Assembly (NCBI GenBank): GCA_964006375.1
Contig: OZ023265.1
Span: forward strand, 152,468,547-152,532,546
Direction: 5' to 3'
Source of the DNA: Tillus elongatus
Lineage: Eukaryota > Arthropoda > Insecta > Coleoptera > Cleridae
DNA length: 64,000 nt
Positions within the stretch are counted from its first letter, which is position 1, and each line of letters opens with the position of its first letter. Of this stretch, positions 49,984-61,860 are shown piece by piece. Under the pieces are notes generated by a model that saw only the letters and a list, made by a program, of their open reading frames with translations, was not told where the DNA came from and searched no databases. The translations under genes and the position numbers were made by a program.

Positions 49984-50577
49984 CCTGGACGCAGCAAGTG
50001 CATTATAGTAGTGAATTTTCATAAGAATTGCACACTGTTAATAAGGTATATTTTTAAAACCAATTCTTTAAGTTTAAATGGACCTGGAAGACTGGTTTTA
50101 GAGGTCCTAGTTAGCAGTGATTTGAAGAAGTTTCTATTTTCCATGGAGCGAGAAAATTAAAATTTGGTAGAGAAATATGTTACTACTGCAAGTCTCTTTA
50201 AAAAATTGTGTTGCAAATTTAATTAAAGTCACAAAAGTTTTCTAGAAAAAAAAAATCATTATTTACAAAGGGAATGTACCTGTCAAATCATAAGTATGGC
50301 AGGTATTTTCCTTTTAATTGCTTGGATGGTTTTGATTTAGTCAAGCCAGTAGAACTAGTTTGTGCAAACAAAACAACAACAAATTTTTTTAAACCAACTT
50401 GTAGTTATCTGCGAAGCTCATTATGTTATTTTTCTTTAATTTAGTAGCCACGCTGCGTTTACATAGGTGTTACTATGGTTCTAAATTAAAGATTCTGGCT
50501 TAACAGGAAATTCAGTTATCGGATTTCAAATATTTTTACAAAAATTCTCTACCATAATGTATTTGCTGCACCCAGAC
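49984..50577. mobile_element. TIR element B (family A termini, different interior)
   Basis: Left end 'ctggacgcagcaagtgcatt' and right end 'ataatgtatttgctgcaccc'-'aga' are inverted repeats of about 35 bp, the same motif as the terminal block of family A. The interior ('gggaatgtacctgtcaaatc', 'ttgcttggatggtttt') differs from family A and recurs at 51,170-51,510 and 27,605-27,875. About 594 bp, non-coding. Confidence 0.75.
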
Positions 50578-51169
50578 CTTTTTAAACACTTATTTACTGT
50601 TACTGTATCCACACTTTTTGAAAATGAGAAACTATTGTAGCTCTCTATGTAAGTCTGACAAACAAGGCAACCTGAATTTCATTTTTGGAAAAATATTTTA
50701 AACAAATGAAATGGGGTAACAATTTAAACATAAATTGGAAATTTTGGTTCGATCCTTTGTCGCAGGGGTTTCCCTTCCCCTTCTGCATGCCTACAACCAC
50801 CCTCGACGGCTAGATAAGAACAATGTAAACCAAAAAATGTTTTTGGGAACAACCCACAAGAGAGAACGGGACCTGCGGTGAGTTTAGGGGTTCTGAGCGG
50901 GATAAACAGAATTTAAGGAGGTATACCTGCAAAATGGGATAAAGGCAGCTTATAGAGGTCCAACTAATCTGGTTTATTCACACTTTTCGCTCACATTTCC
51001 TTTTTATCTTCTTCCCCGCTTAACACCCCTATTCACTCCTGGTCCAGTAACTTTCTTCGGGGCTGTTTGCAAGAAATATTTCTTGTGGTCTGTGCATCTA
51101 GAAGGAGATCCAAGCATGTTTCTGATTTTTTTTCTAATAACCCCCGTTTGCTAATCTGCAAATTTAGCG
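50578..51169. other. Unassigned stretch with a GC-richer patch
   Basis: 50,750-51,060 is less AT-rich ('ccctcgacggctagataaga', 'gggacctgcggtgagtttag') but no frame or motif is recognised. Confidence 0.35.
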
Positions 51170-51510
51170 AAAATTCAATTTTTATTTACAAAACGAATGT
51201 ACCTGCCAAATTATAAATGTGGCAGGTATTTTTTATTATTAGTCGCTTGGATGATTCCTTTTATCCAGCTCAATCGAACCAGTTGCTGCAAACAAAATAA
51301 CAAAAATGGTTTTCTAAAACAAACTTGTCGTTGCCTGTGAAGCTTATTGTGTTATTTTTTAAATTTAGTACCCACCCTGTTTTTATCTTTTTTATCTAGG
51401 TTTTAGAATGTTAAAAAACTGAAGATTCTAGTTTGATGGGAAATTGAATTATCACCATTTGGAATACTTTTACGAAAATTTGCTACTATAACGCACTTGC
51501 TGCACCCAAA
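51170..51510 (+). repeat. Element B, partial copy
   Basis: Shares 'gaatgtacctgccaaattat', 'ttgcttggatg'-like sequence and the right end 'ctataacgcacttgctgcac' with 49,984-50,577; the left terminus is missing. Confidence 0.7.
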
Positions 51511-51959
51511 CTCTTTTCAACACTTATTTACTATCGCTGTATTCATACTTTTTGAAATGAAATAAATAAATATAAACAATACAAAATTTTGAAATTATAA
51601 TTTTGATAATTTACGCTGAACATCTGTTTATCGGTATACTTTAAAATGCTACATAATATTATGTAGTTTCATCTACCTCAAATTTTCCATATACGAGATG
51701 AAGAGTAAAAAAAGTTAACTCACAATTTTCATTTATAACCATTGTCCAATATTAATTTTCAATACTTAATATTTATATCCATATTTTAAATAGGTTAGTT
51801 AAAAGTCAGTTGTAAACGCTACATAACAAGCGCAAGCCACGAAGTGTAGAATATAAATAACGCGCTTGCCAAGCTTGCAAGCAACTTGCTGCTTTTGAAA
51901 ATCAGCGGTGTCATCCAACATCAACCAGCTATCAAGCGTCTTGTAGTCGCATGCTAGCG
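51511..51959. other. AT-rich, nothing recognised
   Basis: No gene or known repeat. 51,840-51,960 is slightly richer in GC with 'cgcgcttgccaagcttgcaa', a small palindrome. Confidence 0.35.
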
Positions 51960-52095
51960 TTTATGGGTGCATTAGGAAAAAAATGAGCCAGGGCTATTAT
52001 AGTTAGTTAATTGTACGCAGTCTTTATCTGAAACATTTTGTGCTAACTAGAGCAGTTGTGACGACATACTACCTGGTTCCGCACCGAGATGTCGT
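51960..52095 (+). repeat. Retrozyme-like fragment RZ3, no ribozyme
   Basis: Diverged copy of the retrozyme unit: 'gccagggctattatagttag', 'tttgtgctaactagagc', 'gacatactacctggttccgc'. The part with the hammerhead is missing. It abuts repeat family C. Confidence 0.7.
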
Positions 52096-52099
52096 ACAT

Positions 52100-52400
52100 T
52101 TGACAATCTTATACGGGTCTGACATTTTTCAATGCTGCTGATGTAACTTCCATTGTTTATATTTTATTTTTATATACCATTTTTTAAATAGCATAGCAGT
52201 GCAGGTACCGTAATCTGTCTTTGTCCAACATTGTAGACATTGCATTAGAGAATCTGAAGTGATGTCGAGGATCATTTTAATATTAATTTCGAATAACTTT
52301 AATTTCCTTTAATCAAAACACTTGAAAATTGGTACACAACCAGGTCTGCCTGTGTTCTTTTAAAAGATATTGCGTTTTAGAAAATGTTTTTTAAATCTTT
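52100..52400 (-). repeat. Repeat family C, copy 2
   Basis: Inverted relative to 23,770-24,065; shares 'gaagtgatgtcgaggatcat', 'taacttccattgt' and 'aattggtacacaacca'. Directly beside RZ3, as copy 1 is near RZ1. Confidence 0.7.
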
Positions 52401-52426
52401 GTTAAGAAAAATTGGCCGTTAAGATA

Positions 52427-52746
<320 letters not shown>

Positions 52747-53949
52747 ATATAAGTGGTGCAAGTTTACAGACGATAGCCTTAGCAATTATTTTCGTTAGGT
52801 AGTATCTTATGTATTTCCTTAATAATCCTGCATTTAGCAAAACAAAGTGGCAGTAAATAAAAATTGCTGCAATATTTTCTATCCAATTTGTTTGCTTCGC
52901 TATATAATTTGCGATTAAAACAATCCAAACCATGTATGTTTTACATTCATTTTCTTTTCATCACAATCAATTTAACCTAAATGTATGCTTCTATAAAACT
53001 GAATGAATCGTTTGCAAAGATGAAACATTGGATCGTGTATACGGGAAACTATTAAGTTCAGCATTGATGTGCCATAAAACTGGATATCAGCAGCAGTTTG
53101 TTATGTATTCTGGGTCAGAATTGGCGCACTGGGAATGAATGCGCAATGAGAAAATTGATATAATGTATCAAAAACATTTATGTTTTCACCTCTGGATACA
53201 TATATTTTCTTATTCAGTTTATAAGTGATATTTCTGGGATTTCCATCGGCATCCTGTTCTATACAAAAGCACTAGCGTTTTTGTATTATTCATCCAGATG
53301 CTTATAAAATGTTTTTCTTTTTGCAAGCCCTGAAACGAAACTCATAATATTAATAAAGCACAGCCTGGGTAATAAATGGAGGCGCGTTTGGAGTTGAATA
53401 AGATGCTATCTGAGAAAATTTGGTTTCTTTGTGTTAGAACTCATGTGTTTAGTACAATTATTTGACTGTGAAAGTATATATCAGTTTTAACATTATTGGT
53501 CCTTCGAGCCGGATTACCCATAGAAATAAAACATAATACATTTTGGATATCCATGTTTTCTATGTGCTTTCTTTTTTCTGAGGCGACTGGTATTTATATT
53601 CTGCACGGGTAGTTTTAAATCTCGTACGGTACACACATTGTACATTTTATAAAATTCCTCCCTATCAAGAGTAGGTACTTTGAATTTAACTTCTTATTCT
53701 CAAAGGTTTGAAAATGTTTTTGTCTGCCGATCTTAGATTTAATGTAGTTTTTTCTCTATGTAAACCAAACTCATTTGTCAATTATTCATCTAAATAGCTA
53801 ATCGTATAACATTAAATAAGTTAATAATTTTAAATACTCATATAGGTAATATTTTTTTTGTTGAAAAAATCAGTGCTCGTAAATACCCAGTCATAATTAT
53901 TTTCATTTACAACAACTGTAAATTGATATTCGTAAATTATCTACGCATT
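52747..53949. other. AT-rich non-coding stretch
   Basis: No repeat family of this window and no credible frame were found. It may be single-copy DNA. Confidence 0.4.
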
Positions 53950-54147
53950 CTGGCAGTGTAGTGTAAGGCTTATTATTAGCCACACAAAATAATTCTAAGA
54001 GTTTAAATCTGGCGATCTTGCAGGGCATGATATTGCTCCTCTTCGCCCAATCAGTCTCCCAGAAAGTATTTGGTCCAGATACCGACGAACACCTACGGTA
54101 TAATGCGAGGGTGCTCCGTCTTGCTGAAACGTTATTTTATTTTCATT
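53950..54147 (-). pseudogene. Mariner-like transposase fragment M7
   Basis: Minus-strand frame 'ITFQQDGAPSHYTVGVRRYL', 'GRLIGRRGAISCPARSPDLN', a stop, 'NYFV'. The second and third catalytic Asp are present with 36 residues between, the spacing seen in M1-M3. The rest is missing; a SINE S1 copy follows directly on the upstream side. Confidence 0.8.
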
Positions 54148-54154
54148 GCAACGG

Positions 54155-54475
54155 TCAGTCTATTTCCACTACTATGGCCAATCACCGACGCCAGTTTCAC
54201 CTCACTATCCTGTAAATTTTGCCAAACTCCTGCCTCTCTGTAAGGAGGGTAAGGATCTTTAACGTTTCCAACATCGCATGGACACAGGACAAACAGCCTT
54301 ACGCCCCCTCAGAAGGGTGGGACGTGCAGACAATCAACTTGTTCAAATACAATGCCACAACTTCGGTTGATATTACTGTTACAGTATGTACTGGAAAAGT
54401 GAAAGAAAAACCCTGCGATCGAACCCAGTACCCTTCAGTTCAGAGGCACACGTTCTGACCACTGACCACCGAAGC
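54155..54475 (-). repeat. tRNA-derived SINE S1, near-complete copy
   Basis: Minus strand: box A 'tggtcagtggtcagaacg', box B 'gggttcgatcgca', body 'acgttaaagatccttaccct', then 'gattggccatagtagtggaa'. Same order as the copy at 13,262. The tail is shorter. Confidence 0.85.
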
Positions 54476-54891
54476 TCTTAAGAGAATTTGATTAGCTTCA
54501 AAATGAAGTGTCACCACTCAATACGAGGAATGACCGACAGCGTTGAAAATGTCGCCAAAATGTCCATCACACCCCTCCCCCCAAATACAAATTGACGCGT
54601 GCCAGCGATTTCTTTTAATTAACTGTAAATGTGAAAAATCTGGTGAAACATATAAAAATTAAAAACTGATGCTGAATATGAGTTTTATTTTAAGAGTCAT
54701 ACTGTTCGCGCTCATTTGAAAAGAAAATTTGAAAATTCGCGATGTCCTCGATTTTTTCATAGAAGACTCGCTGAAAGAAATAAGTATTAATTAACGTATC
54801 GTAGTTGAGTATTGCTGAAAATCAATAAATTTGTGTATTGTCAGTGACGTAAGATATAGAGGTTAACGTAATGACCATATTTATTATTTTC
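54476..54891. other. Unassigned stretch
   Basis: Contains a diverged family A-like left half at 54,655-54,760 ('gcgctcatttgaaaagaaaa'); otherwise nothing. Confidence 0.35.
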
Positions 54892-55008
54892 AGTGAATTT
54901 TCTTTGAAAAAATTCACTAATGGGGAGATCCCGACTTTTGAATTTTGAAAAAATTTCTTCAAATGCGCGACCTAGGACCCCTAGAACACATCTCCGAGGT
55001 CAGTTTCA

Positions 55009-55090
<82 letters not shown>

Positions 55091-55435
55091 GTATGTATAT
55101 ATCACTTCGATAACTAAAAAAATAATGGACCGATTTTGATAACAGTTTGCAGGTACTATCCTTTTGAAAGTGGCTTGGATAAGTTCGTTAACCAGGAAAA
55201 TCAAACCAGGTTTTCCGGAACATTTTCGGTTTTCCTTCGAAAAAAATTTTTTTCGCAAGAAATAAAAAACCGATGGTAACCAAAGTTAACACATAGGTTT
55301 GTGATATAAAAGGTAAACTATGTACCAAAATTCAGATATTTATGGTATAAGGGAAAAAAGTTATAGGCATTTAATCACAAAATGTCTGGTGCCAGATAAT
55401 GTCTATGAAAATTCACTACCATGACGCACTTCTGC
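54892..55435 (+). repeat. Family A copy with TA tract, middle deleted
   Basis: Left palindrome 'cagtgaattttctttgaaaa'/'attcactaatggggagatcc', left half, (TA)n plus (tatg)n, core from 'cacttcgataactaaaaaaa' to 'gaaaattcactaccatgacg'. The section between core and right terminus is shortened. Confidence 0.85.
55013..55099. repeat. (TA)n then (TATG)n, microsatellite 19
   Basis: TA to 55,078, then five TATG-type units. Confidence 0.98.
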
Positions 55436-56038
55436 ATAAAAACTTTGTGCATTAGATGATTTAAAGGTAAAATAAGGTAATGTAGAAGATAGTAATGTTA
55501 GAAAGCATGTCACAAACTCAATGTTTCTGCACGGGCTGAAAAAATTTGACGAACGGCTTAGCTTATAAATGACATTCCCATTCCAGCTGTTTGTGTAAAG
55601 AAAAAGAAACAAGAAGTTGGTAATGCCTAAAGTATGAAGCCATATCTAATAAATCACAGTTAAACTCGTTACAACGGCTTAACATTAACTATAGAAGTTT
55701 CAGTGAACCGAGTGCAACACTTGCAACACAAACCCCGTTTCGACATGCTTCTTATCGTTGTGAATAAATTATATACAGTTCAGAAAGTTGCCTTATTAAT
55801 ATTAAATTTCCTAACGAGTCGAGTTTTTACTGTTCGCAAAACATCGACCGTAGTATCATGTACATTATATAAAGCATATGAGGAACATGTGAAAAATTCT
55901 TTGTTTAAATCTTCCAGACAAAATACATTCAGGAAGGCATTTAACAAAACTTAAACCTTAAAAAAAGTAAAATGGTTACGCAGAAAACTGGTCAACAAAC
56001 TTTGTTAAATTATCTACAATAAATACCTACCAGATATG

Positions 56039-56040
<2 letters not shown>
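55436..56040. other. Unassigned stretch
   Basis: Frames at 55,403-55,612 (minus) and 55,703-55,954 (plus) have no recognised motif. Confidence 0.35.

Positions 56041-56124
<84 letters not shown>
56041..56124. repeat. (TA)n microsatellite 20
   Basis: TA array about 25 bp from the 3' side of mariner-like M6. Confidence 0.98.
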
Positions 56125-56127
<3 letters not shown>

Positions 56128-56150
56128 TTGATATTTTGTGGTGGATTTAA

Positions 56151-57086
56151 TTAATACACATCGTTCTTCAGAGTACCCCCAAAATAAAAATCCATGAGTG
56201 TTATATCAGGACTTCGATCACACCAATGAACCGGCCCATTGTTATGAATGACACGATTATTAAAATTTCGGTACAAAAATTCTTTGACGATCCTAGCATT
56301 GTGAGCTGGACAACCGTCTTGTTGGTACCAAATATCGTCTAAATTATCATGAACTCTTCTAGTTGTTGGTAAGATATCATTTCTCAATAGATTAAGATAC
56401 ATTTCCCCAGTTAAATTATTTTTAAAAAAGAACGGACCAACAATGAAGTTACCTGATTTTTTTTAAATTACCTGTCTAATCTACAAATGAAAGTAACAGT
56501 TTTTTACCTAATAAGCCGCACCAAACATTAATATCAAATCTATCTTGCAATCCTCTTTCTTCCTTTAGATGGGGATTTTCATTTGCCCAATAATGCATAT
56601 TATGGCGATTATACACACCGGAATTTGTAAATCTGGATCATATTATTTTCAAATGAAAATTTTCATCTTGCTGACATTTTCCTTGATACGATCTGCAGAA
56701 CTAAAGTCGCTTAGGGTAATCTTCAACATTTAAGCCTTGTACGATTGTAGGTTTCTTTGGATGGTAATACTTTGTTTTAATACACGGTGTACCGTGCTTT
56801 TTGGAACGTCAATTTGTTCACCATAAAACCGAACAGATTGCGGAGGGTTTTCGTTTGAAACCTGAAAGACGGCATTATTTCTTTCTTCGTTTCTTGGCAT
56901 TAGTAGTTTCTTAGCGTGGAGGCTACCGTAGTGCAATAGATTGGTCACTATCCTGCGAAATATTTTGGTGTTTGGTTGTCGTCTTTCTGGGTAGTTGTTT
57001 TGATATGAATTTTCAGCTTCCTCAGTATTTCGGTTAGAACGAATATAACATTGCAACGTGTCAAAATATTCTTCATTACTGAACAT
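56151..57086 (-). pseudogene. Mariner-like transposase M6, broken
   Basis: Minus-strand ATG at 57,086 opens 'MFSNEEYFDTLQCYIRSNRN', then 'AENSYQNNYPERRQPN' and 'KSTVHRVLKQ', a DUF4817-type N-terminus. The central part (56,400-56,730) is scattered over frames with stops and reads pieces such as 'HYWANENPH'. The C-terminal frame: 'MYLNLLRNDILP', 'DIWYQQDGCPAHNARIVKEF' (second Asp), 'RSPDITLMDFYFGG' (third Asp, 36 residues later). A separate lineage from M1-M3, which it resembles mostly at the motifs. The C-terminus is truncated at about 56,151. Confidence 0.8.
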
Positions 57087-57880
57087 ATTGTTGAATAGTA
57101 TTTAAAATAAATAGGAAACAAACTATTTAGTACAACATTTTAAGCAACGTGTTAAATACACCCCGAATTGTTCAGATAATTAAGAATGACAGTATTCTTA
57201 ATTGTCGCGATAATGTTATATCCATAGCAACATTTCTTCTGTTGTTTTTCAGTTGAATTACGTTTAAAAATCAAACATTTTTTAAAGGAAACAATTTTTA
57301 AATGCGTCTTCGTAAACCATTAATCTGCTTTTTATTGAGTTCTGTTAGTAAATTTAGTTATTTACTAGGTTTACCTATTTAATTAAATTATAACAGTTTT
57401 TTAGGATAATGTTGTAATGTAAAATATCATTTGTAATAATGGGCCAATTCACTGGTGTGCTCAAAGTTCCTATTCTTTTATCGTGAATTATTACGGAAAA
57501 TTGTGTTAAAAGTAGAAGTATATTGTTAGACTCCATGGTCTACTGCTTTTTGAACACTTTCTTTTTGTTATTTGTTTTCTGGTTTTGGGTTTCATACCCT
57601 ACTATCCTCAAAACGGTTTTTTTTTTTCAAAATTGTCAGTGCAATTACAAGATTTCTCACGCATGTTGTACATCATTGGAAATCTCTCAGGCTATCACTT
57701 TGTCCAATATGGCTGCCATAATAAAAACAAACGTTGATACATGTAGCTCAAAAACAAATAACAATCCAAAGTTGAGAGTAGCACAAAAAGATTACTCTGT
57801 AAAAAGTGTCCTAATCATATGCCTACTTAGATATTGAAAAAAGGAAATCGACAATTTTTTTTTTTTAATAACTCGAAGTC
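57087..57880. other. Unassigned stretch
   Basis: Probably includes the lost 5' flank of M6; a plus-strand frame at 57,523-57,837 has no recognised motif. Confidence 0.35.
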
Positions 57881-58340
57881 AAATTTGGAACGAGCATGAA
57901 ATTATACAAAACATTGCTAATTTAACCGTCTCCCTATCTCTAATAATAACGAAGATAGCAATACATTCCCATCCAGTTTGGGACACACTGTATAGATCTT
58001 TAGATGGATATTGGTTGTCTTTTTCCAACATTATCTTAAACGTTTTCGTTAAAAGTACTTTCAAAGTATTGTAAACACATTCTCTCATTATTTAGCGTTT
58101 TACAATGTGAGATAGAAGCATTACTAAAATTTCTAGTATGATCAGTATCAAGATTATGTTCAGACAAAGAACAATTTGTTTTTTGCAGATGTAGGTATAA
58201 CACCTTTGTTCTGTGTTAATGTATCTTGAGGACTCTGCTTGTTTGGCCAATGTATTTCAAATTACAATTACCACATGAAATACAATACCCCAGATACTTT
58301 AGAAATTTCGTCTTTACTTTTAAGTTTACTGATGATAGTA
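57881..58340 (-). pseudogene. Penelope-like GIY-YIG fragment P5
   Basis: Minus-strand pieces: 'GYCISCGNCNLKYIGQTSR' (GIY..YIG block with catalytic-type Y-I-G-Q), then after a stop and frameshift 'SEHNLDTDHTRNFSNASI' and 'SHCK', the C-terminal half of the domain. Closer to P4 than to P1-P3. RT part missing. Confidence 0.75.
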
Positions 58341-58529
58341 TTAATTGTTTTTCTTCCGACTTATAACATCACGCAATGAATTTAAAAAAAGTAGCTCTTT
58401 TAGTGAATTTTCTTAAAAAAAATTCACTAATGAGGAGATCCCGACTTTTGAATTTTGAAAAAATTTCTTCGCATGAGCGCTATTAGGCCCCCCAGAAAAC
58501 ATATCCGGGGTCAGTTTCAATTTTTATAT

Positions 58530-58532
<3 letters not shown>

Positions 58533-58609
<77 letters not shown>
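58533..58609. repeat. (TA)n microsatellite 21
   Basis: Internal TA tract of the best family A copy. Confidence 0.98.
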
Positions 58610-58613
<4 letters not shown>

Positions 58614-59402
58614 CACACCGATAACTCAAAAAATAATGGGCCGATTTTGATCAAATTTGGTGAAAAAATTCCTTTTGCAAATGGCTTGGATGAGTTCGTT
58701 AGTCAGGAAAATCTGCCCAGGTTTTCCCGGAAAATTTTGTGTTTTCTTTCAAAAAAAATTTATATCTCCGGAATTAACAAAGTAAGGACAATTTGGGACG
58801 CAGGCTTACATCCTTATAGGTAAGTTACCTACCAAAATTTAGCTATGTAGGTCAAAAGACAAAAAAGTTATAGGCATTTAAAAATAAATAAATTGGGGTT
58901 TTCCTCAAAACGTCAAATTGGCGATTTAAAATGTCAAAATTGGCAACATTTAGGCAAATAACTCAAATCTAATACGGGCTATAGAAATAAAATGTCTCAA
59001 GAAGGATGTTTTACAAACCCTAAAGTCTTAGTTTCAACCGTCATTGTCCTTCATTTTACTAAAATATTTGCAGAAAATTCATTTCAAATAGACCCTTTCT
59101 CTGATGCTTGGCAGTAGCCTTAGCTATAGAGTTTATCATTTAATGGTATATAATTTTTGTCGAATTTTCATAAAAAATTAATAAAGCTCAATATATCCGT
59201 TATTATATAATATATGAAGAAAATTTGTATATATTAATTATAGGGTGTCTTGAGCTACATCTTAAAATAATATTTCTGCAATCACAGGTGGCCCATAAGT
59301 CGTTGGTGATACAAATTTCCTTTTTTTAATCAAACACGCCTTATGTTATTGCATTTTTGCATTTTCCATCGAAATATAATGCATGTTTGTAAGAAAATAA
59401 AT

Positions 59403-59716
59403 TCTGGACGCAGCAAGTGCGTTATGGTAGCGAATTTTTATCAAATGTTTCATATTTGAACAGTTCAATTTGCTATTAACCTATAAGGTTGACCAAGAAA
59501 CGTGTTTTTTCGGGAACATTTTAAGTTTACTTTTGGAAATTTTTGTACATTTTCACACAATAAAGTTATTTTAATGGAACATGGCACATTGTTTTTACTA
59601 TATAGGTTATACTGGTAACCAAATTTGATGCCTGCTTTCTTAAAAAACACACATATTTGTTATTAAAAAGATTTTTATGAAAATTCACTACCATAACGCA
59701 CTTGCTGCGTCCAGAA
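59403..59716. mobile_element. TIR block of family A (MITE-like, 314 bp)
   Basis: Perfectly recognisable inverted ends: left 'tctggacgcagcaagtgcgt'-'tatggtagcgaattttt', right its complement with one change. The block also occurs at 8,799-9,117, 19,089-19,392 and 21,074-21,374. It could be an independent MITE that became part of family A. Confidence 0.85.
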
Positions 59717-59729
59717 TTTTTAGTTTTTC

Positions 59730-60440
59730 ACCACGTTTTTGTTGAATTTTGCTGTTAGTTCGTGTTCACCAGAAGTTTTTCTTGCCTAAGTTCGTAAGTG
59801 ACTTTTTAAAATTCTTCTCTTGGAATTGAGGGACTCAGATCTTCTGGGGTTATCTTCCCCATTTCCTTTCTATACTCTTCTTCACAACTAATTTTCTCTC
59901 TGTGAGATAACTCTTCTATATAGGCTTTCCAGTGCTTAGCAATGTCTTATTTCTCTAGTAATACATTTTCAGCGTTGTCCTTCATGAGTTTTCGTTTTGT
60001 TCTTGGTTCGTTATGCCGTCGTCTTACCTTTTGGTCAGCTTGATTCGACCGTCAATTATAAATGTATGTTTCGATTTCTTCGCCATTTCTTGCATACATA
60101 TTTTTGGTTTCCTACATTTTTGTCGTAGAGTATTTCTTAATTTTGTTATTTTGGCTGTATTGCACTTCATTCTGAATAGATTACGTTCTTCAATAGGTTT
60201 TTGGTATGAGGGTTTTTGATGTCAAACACGTTTTCCTTGGTTCCAGTTTCTTTTTGCCCGGTATTTTTTCGAAAGCTGCTTTCAAACCGCTTTTTATGTC
60301 TGCCCGCGTGATATTTCTTAGTTGACATTTAAACCATAGGTCTCTTCTGCAAAAATTTCTACTTCATGTGCATCTTTTAGTTTGCTTCTGCACATCTCTT
60401 GTACCAGATTATTCTCAATGTGTGTAACTGAAGTTATAAA
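59730..60440 (-). pseudogene. Decayed non-LTR retrotransposon ORF2 fragment
   Basis: Minus strand: 'RRRHNEPRTKRKLMKDNAEN', 'KHWKAYIEELSHREKISCEE', 'EYRKEMGKITPEDLSPSIPR', 'EEFKKSLTNLGKK', in several frames with stops. It corresponds to the stretch between endonuclease and RT in LINEs with a 'W..YFEELY' motif. Upstream pieces (60,060-60,400) are more eroded. No RT catalytic motif is in range. Confidence 0.65.
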
Positions 60441-61612
60441 AAATCTTTATGTTAGTTCTGGTAATGATAAAATATATTTATTGAATATATATTGAAACTT
60501 GAAAAAAGTCAAAGAATAAAATAAAACATATGGAATATATTTTGTCACCTTAAGTAAAATATACAAAATCTTAAATTGTTCTGCTTCTTTTAGTTTGCGT
60601 ACGTATTTCCTTTTTGCATTTCCTCAATAAAATATATTACCACCGTGATAAAACGCCTTTAGAATTGGACGCATGGTATAATTTTTTTTTCTTAAACCGC
60701 TGATGATACCCTAGACGAGATTAAAATTTTTAATTCCCTTTAATTGCTACATGGATTTAACATTTTAAATATTAACCGACACATACATCATAAGCAACAC
60801 GGCGCAGAGAAAAAATAAATGTTATGGAATTTTGTCAAACTGCTTAATGATACGGACCAGTTGTAAAAATGATGAAATTTTTTCATGGTCTGGAAAATCC
60901 AATTACATATTTTTAAGTAGAGAGAGTCGTCAGAAAATTAGGTTAGCCAGTTCTATATCTTTTGATGTCAGACCTTTCATCTATCACGCTGGTATTATAA
61001 TTAAACCATGATATGATTTATATTGTGATAACTCTATGACAAAAGATGAAGGCTGATGTTGATAATCACAGACGATACGCTTAATAGATGTCTTCATATC
61101 TAAATGCCTTTGTCTGTGTTGATAACTTCTCCTGCAAAACACACAACGAAAGTCGCGTTTACAACAGGGAAAAGTCGCTTTCGCTGCGGGTTCAAAGAGT
61201 TTAACTTTCTGCTTTCCATGTCGATTATTATGATAAATGTCTGGAATAAACGATGGTAATGTGAAACCATTAAAACAGCGGTATCATGCTTTAAATGGGG
61301 GTCTTTGTTCGAATTGCGAAATTTTACATGGAATAACTCTAATTATGGCAGTTTCGTCAGCTCTAATTACATTTCACCAAGTGGACTGCAAATAGGAAAT
61401 TTGAATTATCTCTAATTTGCATTTAATTTTGGTAATATTTCTCAGAAAATGCGATTTGTGTGTGATTTAACAACTCGACAGCAAAATGATTAACAACTAT
61501 GATATGCTTCAATCAATCAATTTGGTCGTAAAAAATTTACACAATGAACATGGGCAATGAATAAAAACAATATAAAATAAATATGTGCACATAAAAAAGA
61601 CACGAAAAAAAT
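60441..61612. other. AT-rich stretch without recognised features
   Basis: No supportable gene. A slightly GC-richer patch at 61,140-61,230 shows no motif. Confidence 0.4.
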
Positions 61613-61860
61613 CGGGACGCAGCAAGTGCGTTATGGTAGCGAATTTTTAACTTTGAAAAACTGAATTTGCTATAAACCTATAAAGAAAGTTGAATTTTAC
61701 AGTAAGGCCTTTATCGAGTCAATATTTTTTCCGGTGGAAGATCGGGGAAAACTTTTTGAAAACGCTATATTTTTGTAAGTATCAGAGTAACTGGAATGAG
61801 ACTTTGCACGTGGCTAGAAGAAGTGCAAGTAAGCCCATGTTGTGAATTTTAAGTAATTTG
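61613..61860 (+). repeat. Family A/B-type left terminus, diverged
   Basis: 'gggacgcagcaagtgcgtta'-'tggtagcgaattttt' followed by 'aactgaatttgctataaacc'; no matching right end nearby. Confidence 0.65.

Larger units (their letters stand above)
58401..59716 (+). repeat. Family A, best full-length copy (1.3 kb)
   Basis: Reference copy used here. Order: a short palindrome 'tagtgaattttcttaaaa'/'aattcacta' then 'atgaggagatcc'; left half ('gcatgagcgctattaggccc', 'tatccggggtcagtttcaat'); (TA)n 58,533-58,609; core ('ccgataactcaaaaaataat', 'gacgcaggcttac', 'ggcaacatttaggcaaataa', 'aaccgtcattgtccttcatt'); 'gtggcccataagtcgttggt'; and a 314-bp terminal block (59,403-59,716) with inverted ends of about 36 bp ('tctggacgcagcaagtgcgt'). 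No protein is encoded. Superfamily unknown. Confidence 0.9.

Noticed and set aside
50750..51060. GC-richer patch as a host exon
   Set aside because: No frame over 60 codons and no recognisable protein motif.
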